From contig JAOATP010000186.1 in NCBI GenBank assembly GCA_030158185.1, positions 1 to 39,222 of the forward strand: DNA of 39,222 nt, read 5' to 3'. The notes beneath the pieces are model-generated. The model saw only the letters and a program-made list of their open reading frames with translations, did no database searches and was not told where the DNA came from. Below are positions 8,250 to 16,828 of the stretch, piece by piece. The first letter of the stretch is position 1, and the number at the start of each line of letters is the position of its first letter. The position numbers and the translations under genes were made by a program. This stretch comes from Propionicimonas sp. Its GTDB lineage: Bacteria; Actinomycetota; Actinomycetes; Propionibacteriales; Propionibacteriaceae.

Positions 8250-8888
8250 ATGGATCCGAAAACCACAGCTCTCGTTCTGATCGAGTTCCAGAACGACTTC
8301 ACCTCCGAGGGCGGCACCCTGCACGGGGCGGTCGCAGAGGTGATGGCTGCCACCGACACGGTCGGTCACGGGCAGCAGGCCCTCGCCGCGGCGCACGAGG
8401 CCGGCGCGACGGTCATCCACAGCCCGATCTCGTTCGCACCGGGCTACTACGAGATCAGCTCCCACCCCTACGGCATCCTCAAGGGCGTCGTGGACAGCAC
8501 CTCGTTCGTGAAGGGCACCTGGGGCTGCGAGATCGTCGAGTCGATGGCACCCGCCGATGGCGACATCGTGCTGGAGGGCAAGCGTGGTCTCGATGCCTTC
8601 GGTTCCACCAACCTCGACTTCATCCTCCGGTCGAAGGGCATCACGACCATCGTGCTGGCCGGCTTCCTCACCAACTGCTGTGTCGAGTCCACCATGCGCT
8701 CTGCCTACGAGAAGGGTTTCGAGGTCTACACACTCACCGACGCCGTCGGCGCGACCTCGCTCCCTGAGCATGAGAACGCGATCACCTACGACTACCCGAT
8801 GTTCTCCAAGCCGATCACGACGGCGGAGTTCGTCACCACCATCGCCGGGTCCGGCGCCGTAACAGCTGACACGTCGCGCGGCTACTGA
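8250..8888 (+). CDS. Isochorismatase-fold cysteine hydrolase
   Basis: 212-residue cytoplasmic hydrolase of the isochorismatase-like superfamily, which includes nicotinamidases, biuret hydrolases and N-carbamoyl hydrolases. The catalytic triad is visible: Asp16 in IEFQNDF, Lys111 in LEGKRGLDAF, and Cys144 in GFLTNCCVEST. A cis-peptide region AGFLTNC precedes the nucleophile as in the family. The substrate cannot be assigned from sequence. It follows the lactate operon by 76 bases but sits behind a hairpin, so it may be separately expressed. AGGAAG (8233-8238) is a possible but distant ribosome-binding site. Confidence 0.85.
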   Translation: MDPKTTALVLIEFQNDFTSEGGTLHGAVAEVMAATDTVGHGQQALAAAHEAGATVIHSPISFAPGYYEISSHPYGILKGVVDSTSFVKGTWGCEIVESMAPADGDIVLEGKRGLDAFGSTNLDFILRSKGITTIVLAGFLTNCCVESTMRSAYEKGFEVYTLTDAVGATSLPEHENAITYDYPMFSKPITTAEFVTTIAGSGAVTADTSRGY

Positions 8889-8960
8889 ACTTGCCGCGCG
8901 TTCTCTGACAGAATCACCTTGCCACAGCCGGGTTTGCTCCCGGACTGCTGACCCCGAGTC

Positions 8961-8998
8961 GGCGGTGGCGGCCCCACCCCCTCCGGCCCGCCACCGCC
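8961..8998. terminator. Bidirectional terminator between convergent genes
   Basis: Perfect 11-bp stem GGCGGTGGCGG (8961-8971) with CCGCCACCGCC (8988-8998), loop of 16, midway between the hydrolase stop (8888) and the histidine kinase stop (9021). Confidence 0.65.
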
Positions 8999-9020
8999 CC
9001 TCGTCAGTTTCGGGAGCGGA

Positions 9021-10475
9021 TCAGCTGCTGAGGCGGGGCAGGACGACAGTGCCCTCGCCATCGGTGATCTCGGTGAGCTCCTCCGGCGGAATGCTGCTGC
9101 CGGGCAGCCTGATCGTGAACTCCGCGCCGCCGGCCTCCGAGCGTCCGGCCTTCACCCAGCCGCCGTGGGCCTTGATGGTCTGCGCGACGATGGAGAGCCC
9201 GAGGCCGGAGCCAGGGGTGTTGCGGGCCTGGTCGGACCGGTAGAACCGGTCGAACACGTGCGGCAGGTCGGCCTCGGTGATGCCGGGCCCCTCGTCGGCG
9301 ATCCGCACCCGGTCCCCGATCAGGCGGACGGTGACCGTGCCGCCTGGCGGGGAGAACTTCACGGCGTTGTCGAGCAGGTTGGTGATCGCCCGCTCGAGGC
9401 TGTCGGGCTCGCCGACGAGGAACAGCGGCTCGAGCTCGACGTCGAAGTGCAGCCCCGGCCCGCGGCGACGCGCCCGCGTGAGCGCACTGTTCACCACGTC
9501 GCGCAGGTCGATCGGTTCGGGGTGCGGCTCCACCTTGTCCTCGCGCGACAGGTGCACCAGGTCGCCGATCAGCTGCGTGAACTCGCCCAGCTGGGCTGCG
9601 ATGTCGCGCAGGATCTCGCTGCGGGCACCGGGCGGCAGCATCCCCTGGCGGTCGTCGGCGATCAGCAGTTCGACATTGGTGCGCAGCGACGTCAGCGGCG
9701 TGCGGAGCTCATGCCCGGCGTCGCCGATGAGGCGTCGTTGCCGGTCACGGGACGAGGCGAGGGTGCTCATCATCGTGTTGAAGGAGCGCGTCAGGTCGGT
9801 GAGCTCGTCCATGCCGCCGGGCTCGATGTTCTCCAGCTGGTCGGTCTCCGTGACCCGGATGACGGCTTCGGTGAGGCGCTGGATCGGCTCGAGGCCCGAC
9901 CGCGCGATCACCCAGCCGATGGCGCCGGCAACGAGGACGGCCAGCAGGCCGAAGGTGAGCAGCGAGAACGCGAGGATGCGCAGGATCTCGTCCGTCGCCT
10001 GCAGGGGGCGTCCGAGCACGAGCGCATAGTGGTTGATGCCGTCGGTCAGCGGGACGGCGACGATGCGGTAGGCGTTGCCCTCGGTGTCGACGCCGGTGCG
10101 GGCGGACGACCCGGTCTGGGTGCGTGCCACAGCCATCTCGCGGGCGCTCGGCACCAGCACCGTGGTCGCGCCGGGCGGCGCGATCGTGCGGTTGTCCGAC
10201 CGGATCACCAGCACGGTCACGTTCGCCGTCGCGAGGGCGTCGCTGTTCAGCCCGCCCATGCTCTCGATGTCGCCGGAGATCCAGTTGCTGGTCACCGCTG
10301 CGATATCGACGAGTTCCCGGTCGAGCTGGTCGTACACCGCCACCGTTGTGATCACGTAGGCGGCGATGCCGGTGATCGCCACTGCGCCGGCGACAGCAGC
10401 GGAGATGAGCGCTGTCAGCCGGTCGTGCAGTGGCCGGTTACTGACCGAGAGGACCGAGCGTAACCAGCGGATCAC
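9021..10475 (-). CDS. Sensor histidine kinase, MprB-like
   Basis: 484-residue membrane sensor kinase. One helix at about 22-46, an extracytoplasmic sensor of about 120 residues, a second helix (about 166-190), HAMP (191-240), then the dimerisation box [17 protein letters not shown] with the phosphoacceptor His255. The ATPase domain has the N box ([14 protein letters not shown]), G1 (DEGPGI), the F box region [11 protein letters not shown] and G2 (GSGLGLSI). The architecture resembles mycobacterial MprB, an envelope-stress sensor, but the real signal is unknown. The start overlaps the stop of the response regulator by 4 bases. Confidence 0.92.
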   Translation of the reverse strand: MIRWLRSVLSVSNRPLHDRLTALISAAVAGAVAITGIAAYVITTVAVYDQLDRELVDIAAVTSNWISGDIESMGGLNSDALATANVTVLVIRSDNRTIAPPGATTVLVPSAREMAVARTQTGSSARTGVDTEGNAYRIVAVPLTDGINHYALVLGRPLQATDEILRILAFSLLTFGLLAVLVAGAIGWVIARSGLEPIQRLTEAVIRVTETDQLENIEPGGMDELTDLTRSFNTMMSTLASSRDRQRRLIGDAGHELRTPLTSLRTNVELLIADDRQGMLPPGARSEILRDIAAQLGEFTQLIGDLVHLSREDKVEPHPEPIDLRDVVNSALTRARRRGPGLHFDVELEPLFLVGEPDSLERAITNLLDNAVKFSPPGGTVTVRLIGDRVRIADEGPGITEADLPHVFDRFYRSDQARNTPGSGLGLSIVAQTIKAHGGWVKAGRSEAGGAEFTIRLPGSSIPPEELTEITDGEGTVVLPRLSS

Positions 10476-11161
10476 GGCGGGGTCTCGCGCAGCACGTAGC
10501 CGATGCCGCGCACAGTGTGGATCAGTCGGGATTCACCCTCACCCTCGGTCTTGCGGCGCAGGTACCCGATGTAGACCTCGAGCGAGTTGGCGGTGGTGGG
10601 GAAGTCGAAGCCCCACACCTCGTTCAGCAGCCAGCTGCGCTCCAGCACCCGGCGCGGGTTCTCCAGGAAGGTCTGCAGCAGTGCGAACTCCGTGCGCGTC
10701 AGGCTGATCTTGCGGCCGTTCCTCGTCACCTCGCGGGTCTGCAGGTCGAGGGTAAGGTCGGCGAAGCCGAGGGCCTCGGCTCCCGGCTCGTCCGTCGCGG
10801 GACGGGCACGGCGGGTCAGCGCGCGCAGGCGTGCCTGCAGCTCCTCGAAGGAGAACGGCTTGGCCATGTAGTCGTCCGCGCCGGCGTCGAGGCCGTCCAC
10901 CCTGTCGCCGACCGCGTCACGCGCGGTGAGGACGAGGATCGGGACGTCGTTGCCGGAGGCGCGCAGCGAGCGGGTCGTCTCGAGCCCGTCGAGCCGCGGC
11001 ATCATCACATCCATGATCACGGCATCGGGACGCATCGCGGAGAGCCGTGCGAGCGCCTCGATCCCGTCGCTGGCCGTCGTGACTTCCCAACCGGAGTAGT
11101 GCAGCGACCGCGCCAGGGAGTCCCTGACCGCCTGGTCGTCATCGACAACGAGGATATGCAT
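10472..11161 (-). CDS. OmpR-family response regulator, MprA-like
   Basis: 229-residue transcription regulator paired with the kinase. The receiver domain (1-115) has the acidic pocket VVDDD, the phosphoacceptor Asp51 ([12 protein letters not shown]) and the signature Lys101 (MAKPF). A winged-helix DNA-binding domain follows (about 135-227, with [20 protein letters not shown] and [11 protein letters not shown]). The start at 11161 ([10 protein letters not shown]) is where response regulators begin; an upstream in-frame extension of 24 codons has no family similarity. It is transcribed first, with the kinase coupled by overlap. Confidence 0.93.
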   Translation of the reverse strand: MHILVVDDDQAVRDSLARSLHYSGWEVTTASDGIEALARLSAMRPDAVIMDVMMPRLDGLETTRSLRASGNDVPILVLTARDAVGDRVDGLDAGADDYMAKPFSFEELQARLRALTRRARPATDEPGAEALGFADLTLDLQTREVTRNGRKISLTRTEFALLQTFLENPRRVLERSWLLNEVWGFDFPTTANSLEVYIGYLRRKTEGEGESRLIHTVRGIGYVLRETPP

Positions 11162-11236
11162 GTCACCAGACTGCCATGAGCGGGGCTGGCTTGGTTCCAG
11201 GCAGGCAGCGTCCCCGCCGGGCAGCTCCTGCACACG

Positions 11237-11710
11237 TCATCCTGCAACGAGCTCCCGCGCACGCTTGAGCACCTCGGGAATGGCCGCCTCGATCTCGGAA
11301 AGGGTGGTCTCGAAGTCGGAGTCGTCGCCGTACCAGGGGTCCTCGATCGGTGTGCCGGGAACGGCGTTGCGGTCGAAGTCGCTGAGCAGGTAGAGGTTGT
11401 GGGCCTCCGGCACGAGGTCGTGCAGCCTGGTCAGGTGCAGCTGTTCCATGCCGATCAGCATCGCCGCCGTCCTCGCCTCTTCTGCAGTGATGCGGTGCGC
11501 GGTGAACGGTCCGGGGTGGTAGCCGGCGGCCGTCAGCGTCGCGGCAGCACGGGGATCGATCGGGTGACCGGCCTCCTCTGCGCTGACGCCGGCGCTGCTG
11601 AAGGTGACCCCGCGCAGCCCTTCGCGCTCTGCGTGCTCGCGGGCAACGACCTCAGCCATCGGCGAGCGACAGATATTGCCCCAACAGACGAATTTGATGT
11701 CTGCGGTCAC
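11237..11710 (-). CDS. Low-molecular-weight protein-tyrosine phosphatase
   Basis: 157-residue cytoplasmic phosphatase. The P-loop CWGNICRS near the N-terminus gives the CX5R motif (Cys9, Arg15), and the general-acid loop is EDPWYGDD near residue 125. Family members act on protein phosphotyrosine, some in capsule or signalling control. The GTG start at 11710 overlaps the stop of the small membrane protein upstream, so the two are co-translated. A much longer in-frame extension would run antisense through the carbamoyltransferase gene and is rejected. Confidence 0.9.
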   Translation of the reverse strand: MTADIKFVCWGNICRSPMAEVVAREHAEREGLRGVTFSSAGVSAEEAGHPIDPRAAATLTAAGYHPGPFTAHRITAEEARTAAMLIGMEQLHLTRLHDLVPEAHNLYLLSDFDRNAVPGTPIEDPWYGDDSDFETTLSEIEAAIPEVLKRARELVAG

Positions 11711-12087
11711 CGATGGTTCTCGCTGCGCTTGTTGAAGAACGCGTTGAGGATGAAGCTGACGACCGAGACGATCAGGCCGCCCCAGATGGCCGAGCCCCAG
11801 TCGGTGACGCTCCAGCCGAGGTTCAGCTGACCGGCGACCCAGGAGACGAGCAACAGCAGCGCTGCGTTGATCACCAGCAGGAACAGCCCGAGGGTGAGCA
11901 GGATCAGCGGAGCACTGACGAACTTGAACAGCGGTTTGACGATGCTGTTGACCACGCCGAAGATCGCGGCGACAACGAGGAGGGTGATGGACCGGCTGCC
12001 GAGGTCGCCATCGGCGAGGACGATGCCGGGAAGCGCCCAGGTCGCGACAGCGAGGGCCGCGGCGCTGGCGAGGAAACGGAGGAGCAT
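11707..12087 (-). CDS. Small four-helix membrane protein, YvlD/'phage holin family' type
   Basis: 126-residue inner-membrane protein with four predicted helices, matching the superfamily annotated as phage holin family IV or YvlD. The signature region reads LVVAAIFGVVNSIVKPLFKF at about 37-56, and the C-terminus is basic (NKRSENHR). Despite the name these are chromosomal proteins of uncertain function, and there are no phage genes nearby. The ATG is probably leaderless: TAGCAT on the minus strand ends 7 bases upstream. It is coupled to the phosphatase. Confidence 0.8.
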   Translation of the reverse strand: MLLRFLASAAALAVATWALPGIVLADGDLGSRSITLLVVAAIFGVVNSIVKPLFKFVSAPLILLTLGLFLLVINAALLLLVSWVAGQLNLGWSVTDWGSAIWGGLIVSVVSFILNAFFNKRSENHR

Positions 12088-12093
12088 GGACCC

Positions 12094-12099
12094 ATGCTA
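12094..12099 (-). promoter_or_regulatory. -10 box TAGCAT of a leaderless start
   Basis: On the minus strand TAGCAT ends exactly 7 bases before the ATG at 12087, with no Shine-Dalgarno sequence between. Confidence 0.5.
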
Positions 12100-12176
12100 C
12101 GCACCCCTGCAGGGGCGGCGAGCCGCCGCTCAGGTATGCCACAGTTCTCCCATCGAGTTGATCAGAAAGGGTGACG

Positions 12177-13172
12177 GTGGCCAGCAGTCTTACCGGCAGG
12201 CACTTCCTCAAGGAGCAGGACCTCACCCCGGCGCAGTGGCGTGAGCTCCTCAGCCTCACCGGGGATCTGAAGGCTGCCCGCAAGGCCGGCACCGAACGCC
12301 AGTTGCTGGGCGGGATGAACATCGCCCTGATCTTCGAGAAGACGTCCACCCGCACCCGCAGCGCCTTCGAGGTGGCAGCCCACCAGCAGGGCGCGCACGT
12401 GACCCAGATGGACGGCAACTCCTCCCAGCTCGGCCACAAGGAGTCGCCCGCCGACACCGCCCGCGTGCTGTCGCGGCTCTTCGACGGCATCGAGTACCGC
12501 GGCACCCACCAGTCGACGGTGGAGACCATCGCGCGGTACTCCTCCGTCCCGGTGTGGAACGGCCTGACCGACGAGTGGCACCCGACGCAGAGCCTCTGCG
12601 ACATGTTCACGATGCGTGAGGCCTCCGGGCTGGACGACCACGACATCGCCTACGCCTACGTCGGGGACGCACGGTTCAACGTCGGCTGCTCCCTGCTGAT
12701 CGGCGGCGCCCTCCTCGGCATGGACGTCCGCCTCGTCGCCCCTGACAAGCTGCTGCCCCCGGCGGACGTCATCGCGACGGCGCGGCAGATCGCCGAGGAG
12801 ACCGGCGCCCGGATCACCCTCACGGAGGACCTGAACGGTGTGAAGGGCTGCCAGTTCATCCACACCGACATCTGGGTGTCGATGGGCGAACCCGAGAGTG
12901 TCTGGACCGAGCGCATCCTGCTGCTGCGCGACTACCAGGTGAACGCAGCGCTGCTGGAGCGCACCGGGGTCGCAGAGGTGAAGTTCATGCACTGCCTCCC
13001 GGCCTACCACAACCGGGACACGACGGTCGGCGAGACGGTCTACCACCGGTTCGGGCTGCCGGAGCTCGAAGTGACGGAGGAGGTGTTCGAGTCCCCGGCC
13101 TCGATCGTCTTCGACCAGGCGGAGAACCGGATGCACTCGATCAAGGCACTGATGGTGGCAACCCTCACCTGA
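12177..13172 (+). CDS. argF: Ornithine carbamoyltransferase
   Basis: 331-residue OTC: carbamoyl phosphate plus ornithine gives citrulline and phosphate, a step of arginine synthesis (or, run backwards, of the deiminase pathway). It has the carbamoyl-phosphate motif STRTR (with [14 protein letters not shown]), [13 protein letters not shown], and the ornithine/Cys loop [13 protein letters not shown]. The C-terminus ends in the usual [20 protein letters not shown] prefer the GTG at 12177 because AAAGG lies 6 bases upstream; a GTG at 12171 would leave the ribosome-binding site touching the start. No other arg or arc gene is adjacent, so anabolic versus catabolic use is open. Confidence 0.93.
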   Translation: MASSLTGRHFLKEQDLTPAQWRELLSLTGDLKAARKAGTERQLLGGMNIALIFEKTSTRTRSAFEVAAHQQGAHVTQMDGNSSQLGHKESPADTARVLSRLFDGIEYRGTHQSTVETIARYSSVPVWNGLTDEWHPTQSLCDMFTMREASGLDDHDIAYAYVGDARFNVGCSLLIGGALLGMDVRLVAPDKLLPPADVIATARQIAEETGARITLTEDLNGVKGCQFIHTDIWVSMGEPESVWTERILLLRDYQVNAALLERTGVAEVKFMHCLPAYHNRDTTVGETVYHRFGLPELEVTEEVFESPASIVFDQAENRMHSIKALMVATLT

Positions 13173-14118
13173 GGTCGGTGAGCCCGCCGTCGATGGCCGG
13201 GGTGCCCGCGTCGACCTGCGGCACGCCGCGGGCGCGGAGCGCTGCGACGACGGCGTCCGGGCGGTCGAGGAACCACTGCGTGATCACCTGGTTGCCTGCC
13301 CGCAGCGTGAGGATGTGGAAGGACGGCCCCCGGCGCCGCGGTGGTGGCGACACGGCGAACGAGGTGAGCCGCTCGTAGGGCACCCGGGTGACGAGCGAGC
13401 CGTGGCTGGGGAAGAACTTCGAGCGCATCGGCTCACCGTGGCTGACGAACACCAGCTCAGCGGGCGCGTCCAGCACCAGCACGCCGTTGCCGAGCCGGGG
13501 GCGTCCGCGCTCGTCGATGCACAGGCGGTTGCCGCGCTCGGTGTGGATCGGCACCACCAGCGGCGGGAGCCGGCGGCTCAGCCGGTGGAGGGAACTCGCG
13601 AAGAACGCGTCGTCCACCCCGACGTGGGCGAGCTGCGCCCGCCACCCCGGGGGCGAGGATGCCGTGATGCGGTCCTCCACATAGACCATGGACGGCCGCA
13701 GGCCGCTGGCTGAGGAGCTGTTGTGGTCGAGGTGGATGGCCGTACCGTCATCCAGCAGCAGCGACCACCGCGCTTCCAGGAGTTCCGTGCGGTAGGCGGT
13801 CGCGACGACCTGTCGCCAGGTCGCCACCCGCTGCCGCACGGTGCCGCCGTCCAGCCGCAGCACGCAGAAGGCCTCGTTGTGGACGGCGACGACGGCTGCG
13901 AACAGGTCCATGCCGGGACGCAGGTCAGCACGGTCCTCCTCGCGCGGCACCTTGAGCAGGAAGCGGGCGCCGGCGTGCTCTGCGTAGTGGGGGCGGAACG
14001 CCCGCGGCATGTCGTCGACGGAGAGGATCGGCTCGATCCAGGGTCCGAAAGCGTCGTACTCGCGCAGGTCTGCGGGGTCGGCTGCACGCCGCCAGTCGAC
14101 CTGCTCGAGCTCACTCAC
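13165..14118 (-). CDS. Protein of unknown function, paralogue of the upstream gene
   Basis: 317-residue soluble protein; I do not recognise the family. It is clearly homologous along its length to the upstream gene: both share [11 protein letters not shown] near residue 20, then MPRAFR, FLLK-PR, PG-DLFAAV-AV, TW-QVVA, LL-ARWSLLL and a closing stretch on residues read as [19 protein letters not shown]. No signal peptide or membrane helix is seen. The ATG at 14118 overlaps the upstream stop by 4 bases (ATGA), so the pair is co-translated. The 3' end overlaps the convergent carbamoyltransferase gene by 8 bases. Confidence 0.8.
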   Translation of the reverse strand: MSELEQVDWRRAADPADLREYDAFGPWIEPILSVDDMPRAFRPHYAEHAGARFLLKVPREEDRADLRPGMDLFAAVVAVHNEAFCVLRLDGGTVRQRVATWRQVVATAYRTELLEARWSLLLDDGTAIHLDHNSSSASGLRPSMVYVEDRITASSPPGWRAQLAHVGVDDAFFASSLHRLSRRLPPLVVPIHTERGNRLCIDERGRPRLGNGVLVLDAPAELVFVSHGEPMRSKFFPSHGSLVTRVPYERLTSFAVSPPPRRRGPSFHILTLRAGNQVITQWFLDRPDAVVAALRARGVPQVDAGTPAIDGGLTDLR

Positions 14119-15059
14119 GCCAGGGCTCCGGCAACCTCGCCCCGAGGCTCGACGGGGAGCACCTCACGCCCGTTGAGGGCCGCGATCACCGCTGCAGGAT
14201 GGTCGAGGCAGTGCTGCTCGATCACCTGGCAGCCCGCACGCAGTTCGAGGCATCGGAAGTCAGGGCCGGCGCTGCCCGGCGTCAGGGCGAAGGAGTCGAG
14301 CCCGCGGTAAGGCACGACCAGCACGTGCGTCGCATAGTTCGCAGCGAAGATCGAGCGGGTCGGCTCGCCGCCGCTCACCAGCACCAGCTCATCGGGGGTG
14401 TCGACCACCATGAGCCCCGTGGACAGGCGCCGGCCGAACCGTCCCGAACGGCAGAGCCGGTTCTTCTGTTCGACATGGATGGCGACGACGGGGGCGCGGA
14501 AGGTGCGCTTCAACTCGGCGAGCTTGCTGGCCGAGTAGTCCTGCGGCACCCCGACGGCCGCCAGTTCCGGCTGGCCGGAGCGCTGCGACGGTGCGGCGAT
14601 GTGGGACCGCACGTAGGCGGTCACCTTGGCCATCAGGTCGGAGCCGACACTGTTGTGGGGCACGTGCAGGGCTGAGCCGTTCGACAGCAGCAGCGACCAC
14701 CTGGCCAGCAGCAGGTTGGTGTAGGTGCCGCAGGCGACCACCTGTTCCCAGGTGGCGTCCTCGCGGGTCACGGTGCCGCCGGCGAGGCGCAACTGGCACA
14801 CCCCGCGTTCACCGACGGCGAGGACGGCGGCGAACAGGTCCTGGCCCGGACGGGCGGAGGCGCGATCGACGTCCCGCGGGATCTTGAGCAGGAAGGCCGA
14901 GTCGGCGAGCTCGGGGTACCAGTGCCGGAAGGCCCGCGGCATGCCGATCTCCGTGCGCACCGGGTCGATCCACGGCCCGAAGGCGTCGTACTCCCTCAGG
15001 TCGTCGGGGGCTGCGTCCGCGCGCCAGTCCGAGATCGGGCCGCGACTGCGCTGGGCCAT
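14115..15059 (-). CDS. Protein of unknown function, paralogue of the downstream gene
   Basis: 314-residue soluble protein, first of a coupled pair of diverged paralogues. Conserved blocks with its partner are [13 protein letters not shown] (about 19-31), MPRAFRHWYPEL, DLFAAVLAV, LLLARWSLLLSNG, and C-terminal CQVIEQHCLDHPAAVIAAL. The start at 15059 (MAQRSRG) follows AGGAGG at ideal spacing; a 51-codon in-frame extension upstream is rejected. The repeated Trp/Arg-rich pattern and absence of recognised catalytic motifs fit a binding domain more than an enzyme, but no function can be claimed. Confidence 0.8.
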   Translation of the reverse strand: MAQRSRGPISDWRADAAPDDLREYDAFGPWIDPVRTEIGMPRAFRHWYPELADSAFLLKIPRDVDRASARPGQDLFAAVLAVGERGVCQLRLAGGTVTREDATWEQVVACGTYTNLLLARWSLLLSNGSALHVPHNSVGSDLMAKVTAYVRSHIAAPSQRSGQPELAAVGVPQDYSASKLAELKRTFRAPVVAIHVEQKNRLCRSGRFGRRLSTGLMVVDTPDELVLVSGGEPTRSIFAANYATHVLVVPYRGLDSFALTPGSAGPDFRCLELRAGCQVIEQHCLDHPAAVIAALNGREVLPVEPRGEVAGALA

Positions 15060-15145
15060 GGTTCCTCCTGTGCCTGATCGAAGGGTAGCCACGTTCTCCC
15101 TACCGATTTGCTGCTGACGGGTTCCGAGACCCCACCCGGTGATCG

Positions 15146-15151
15146 TAGGTT
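15146..15151 (+). promoter_or_regulatory. -10 box TAGGTT of a probable leaderless start
   Basis: TAGGTT ends 7 bases before the ATG at 15158. Confidence 0.45.
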
Positions 15152-15157
15152 GACGGC

Positions 15158-16204
15158 ATGGCCCTTCCCTTGTCACTGCCCACGTCGCGGGTGCCCGATC
15201 CGGTGACCGCACCGCCCCTCAACTGGGGCATCATGGCGCCCGGCTGGATCGCGCACATGTTCGCCTCCGCCCTGCGCGCGTCGACGCGCCAGCGGCTGGT
15301 CGCCGTCGGCTCCCGCTCGCCCGAGCGCGGGCGGGCCTTCGCTGCAGAGTTCGGCATCCCGACCGTCCACGGCTCCTACGCCGACCTGGTCGCCGACCCG
15401 CAGGTGGACGTCATCTACGTCGCGTCCCCGCACAGCGAGCACGCCGAGCAGGCACTGCTGGCGATCGAGGCGGGCAAGCACGTTCTGGTGGAGAAGGCTT
15501 TTGCCCGCAACGCCAAGGAGGCCCGCAAGGTGGTGGCCGCCGGCCGCCGCCGCCAGGTCGCTGTGATGGAGGCGATGTGGACGCGGTTCCTGCCGCGCAC
15601 CGACATCGTCCGCCAGTTGCTGGCGGACGGCGCGCTCGGCACGATCGAGACCGTCATCGTCGACCACGGGCAGCCGCTGCCGGCCGACCAGGTGCCGCGG
15701 CTGCACGACCCGGCCCTCGCCGGGGGCGCGCTGCTCGACCTCGGCATCTACCCGGTCTCGTTCGCAGCGTTCGTGCTCGGCATTCCCGGATCGGTGGTCG
15801 CCACCGGCGAGCTCACGTCCACCGGCGTCGACCGGCAGGTCGCCGCACTGCTGACCAGGTTCGCCAAGAACCCCCACGCCCAGGCCCTTGTGAGCTGCAC
15901 GCTCGCAGCCAAGACGCCGACGGCAGCGTCCATCAGTGGCAGCCTCGGCCGGATCGAGCTGGACGGGGAGTTCTACGCTCCCGGACGGGTGCGCCTGGTT
16001 GCGCCGTCGGGGGAGAGCATCACCAGTGCCCCTGCCGAGCTGAACGCCCACCAGGGGCTCGCCTACGAAGCTGCCCACTTCGCGCAGCTGGTGTCGGACG
16101 GTTTCACCGAGTCGCCGCAGATGCCGCTGGACGAGACGGTCGCGATCATGGAGGTGCTGGACAGCATCCGCTCGCAACTGAAGGTGCGCTTTCCCGGGGA
16201 GTGA
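15158..16204 (+). CDS. Gfo/Idh/MocA-family oxidoreductase
   Basis: 348-residue NAD(P)-dependent dehydrogenase. The Rossmann domain covers about 20-140, with the dinucleotide loop read as GIMAPGWIAHMF, VAVGSRSPERGRAFA and VDVIYVASPHSEHAEQA. The family motif usually written EKP appears as LVEKAFARNAKEA, with Ala for Pro. The C-terminal domain includes GGALLDLGIYPVSFAAFVLG, typical of the dihydrodiol-dehydrogenase/xylose dehydrogenase-like branch. The substrate is probably a sugar or diol derivative and cannot be assigned. It stands alone, divergent from the unknown paralogue pair. Confidence 0.87.
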   Translation: MALPLSLPTSRVPDPVTAPPLNWGIMAPGWIAHMFASALRASTRQRLVAVGSRSPERGRAFAAEFGIPTVHGSYADLVADPQVDVIYVASPHSEHAEQALLAIEAGKHVLVEKAFARNAKEARKVVAAGRRRQVAVMEAMWTRFLPRTDIVRQLLADGALGTIETVIVDHGQPLPADQVPRLHDPALAGGALLDLGIYPVSFAAFVLGIPGSVVATGELTSTGVDRQVAALLTRFAKNPHAQALVSCTLAAKTPTAASISGSLGRIELDGEFYAPGRVRLVAPSGESITSAPAELNAHQGLAYEAAHFAQLVSDGFTESPQMPLDETVAIMEVLDSIRSQLKVRFPGE

Positions 16205-16300
16205 GCCCGGAGTTGTTGGCCCCGACGTATGAGCAGGACCCAACTGCAACATTCCCCGCCGTTGCGGCGTGACAATGAGGTGACGGTCTTCGAGGGGGTG

Positions 16301-16828
16301 ATGGTGGGCGAGGCGGCGGCGGTGGTCGCGGACGCCGGCGCGGGCTCCTTCGACGACTACGTCGCCACTCGTTCTGCCAGCCTGCTGCGCTTCGCCTACC
16401 TGGTCACACGCAACTCCGAGGACGCCCACGACGTGGTGCAGGACGCCCTGATCGGGCTCTTCCCGCGCTGGCAGCAGATCGCCGCCCGCGGCGAGGTGGA
16501 CGCCTACGTGCGTCGCAGCATCGTCAATGCCCACGTCTCCGCCTGGCGAAAGGTGCGCCGCCTTTTCCCCGTGGAGGACACGTCGGTGCTGAGCGCCTCG
16601 CCGGTGGTCCCGGACGCGTCGCAGTCCATCGCCGACGCCGACCAGGCTCTGCGGCTGTGCGGCGAACTACCGCCGATGCAACGCGCGGCGGTCGTCCTGC
16701 GCTTCTACGAGGACCGGTCGTTCGCCGAGATCGCACGGATCCTGGGGTGCCCAGAGGGCACGGCCAGATCCCATGTGCACCGGGCACTGCAGGCGTTGCG
16801 CGCGAAACTGGAAGGAGGCGAGGCATGA
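16301..16828 (+). CDS. ECF sigma factor, SigE family
   Basis: 175-residue extracytoplasmic-function sigma factor that would direct RNA polymerase to stress-type promoters. Region 2 covers about 17-80 (FDDYVATRSASLLRFAYLVT, then DAHDVVQDALIGLF), and region 4 about 115-170 (LPPMQRAAVVLRFYEDRSFA, then EIARILGCPEGTARSHVHRA). The start at 16301 follows GAGGGGGTG and gives a normal family length; an in-frame ATG at 16229 would add 24 unlike residues. Its stop overlaps the start of the next gene, a membrane protein placed where SigE-family genes usually have their regulator. Confidence 0.9.
   Translation: MVGEAAAVVADAGAGSFDDYVATRSASLLRFAYLVTRNSEDAHDVVQDALIGLFPRWQQIAARGEVDAYVRRSIVNAHVSAWRKVRRLFPVEDTSVLSASPVVPDASQSIADADQALRLCGELPPMQRAAVVLRFYEDRSFAEIARILGCPEGTARSHVHRALQALRAKLEGGEA

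Noticed and set aside
11707-12087. Prophage holin
   Set aside because: The family name is misleading; no lysin, capsid or integrase genes are nearby and the gene is coupled to a phosphatase.
11711-12646. Long N-terminal extension of the phosphatase gene
   Set aside because: It would run antisense through the carbamoyltransferase gene and through the small membrane gene; the GTG overlapping the upstream stop explains the start.
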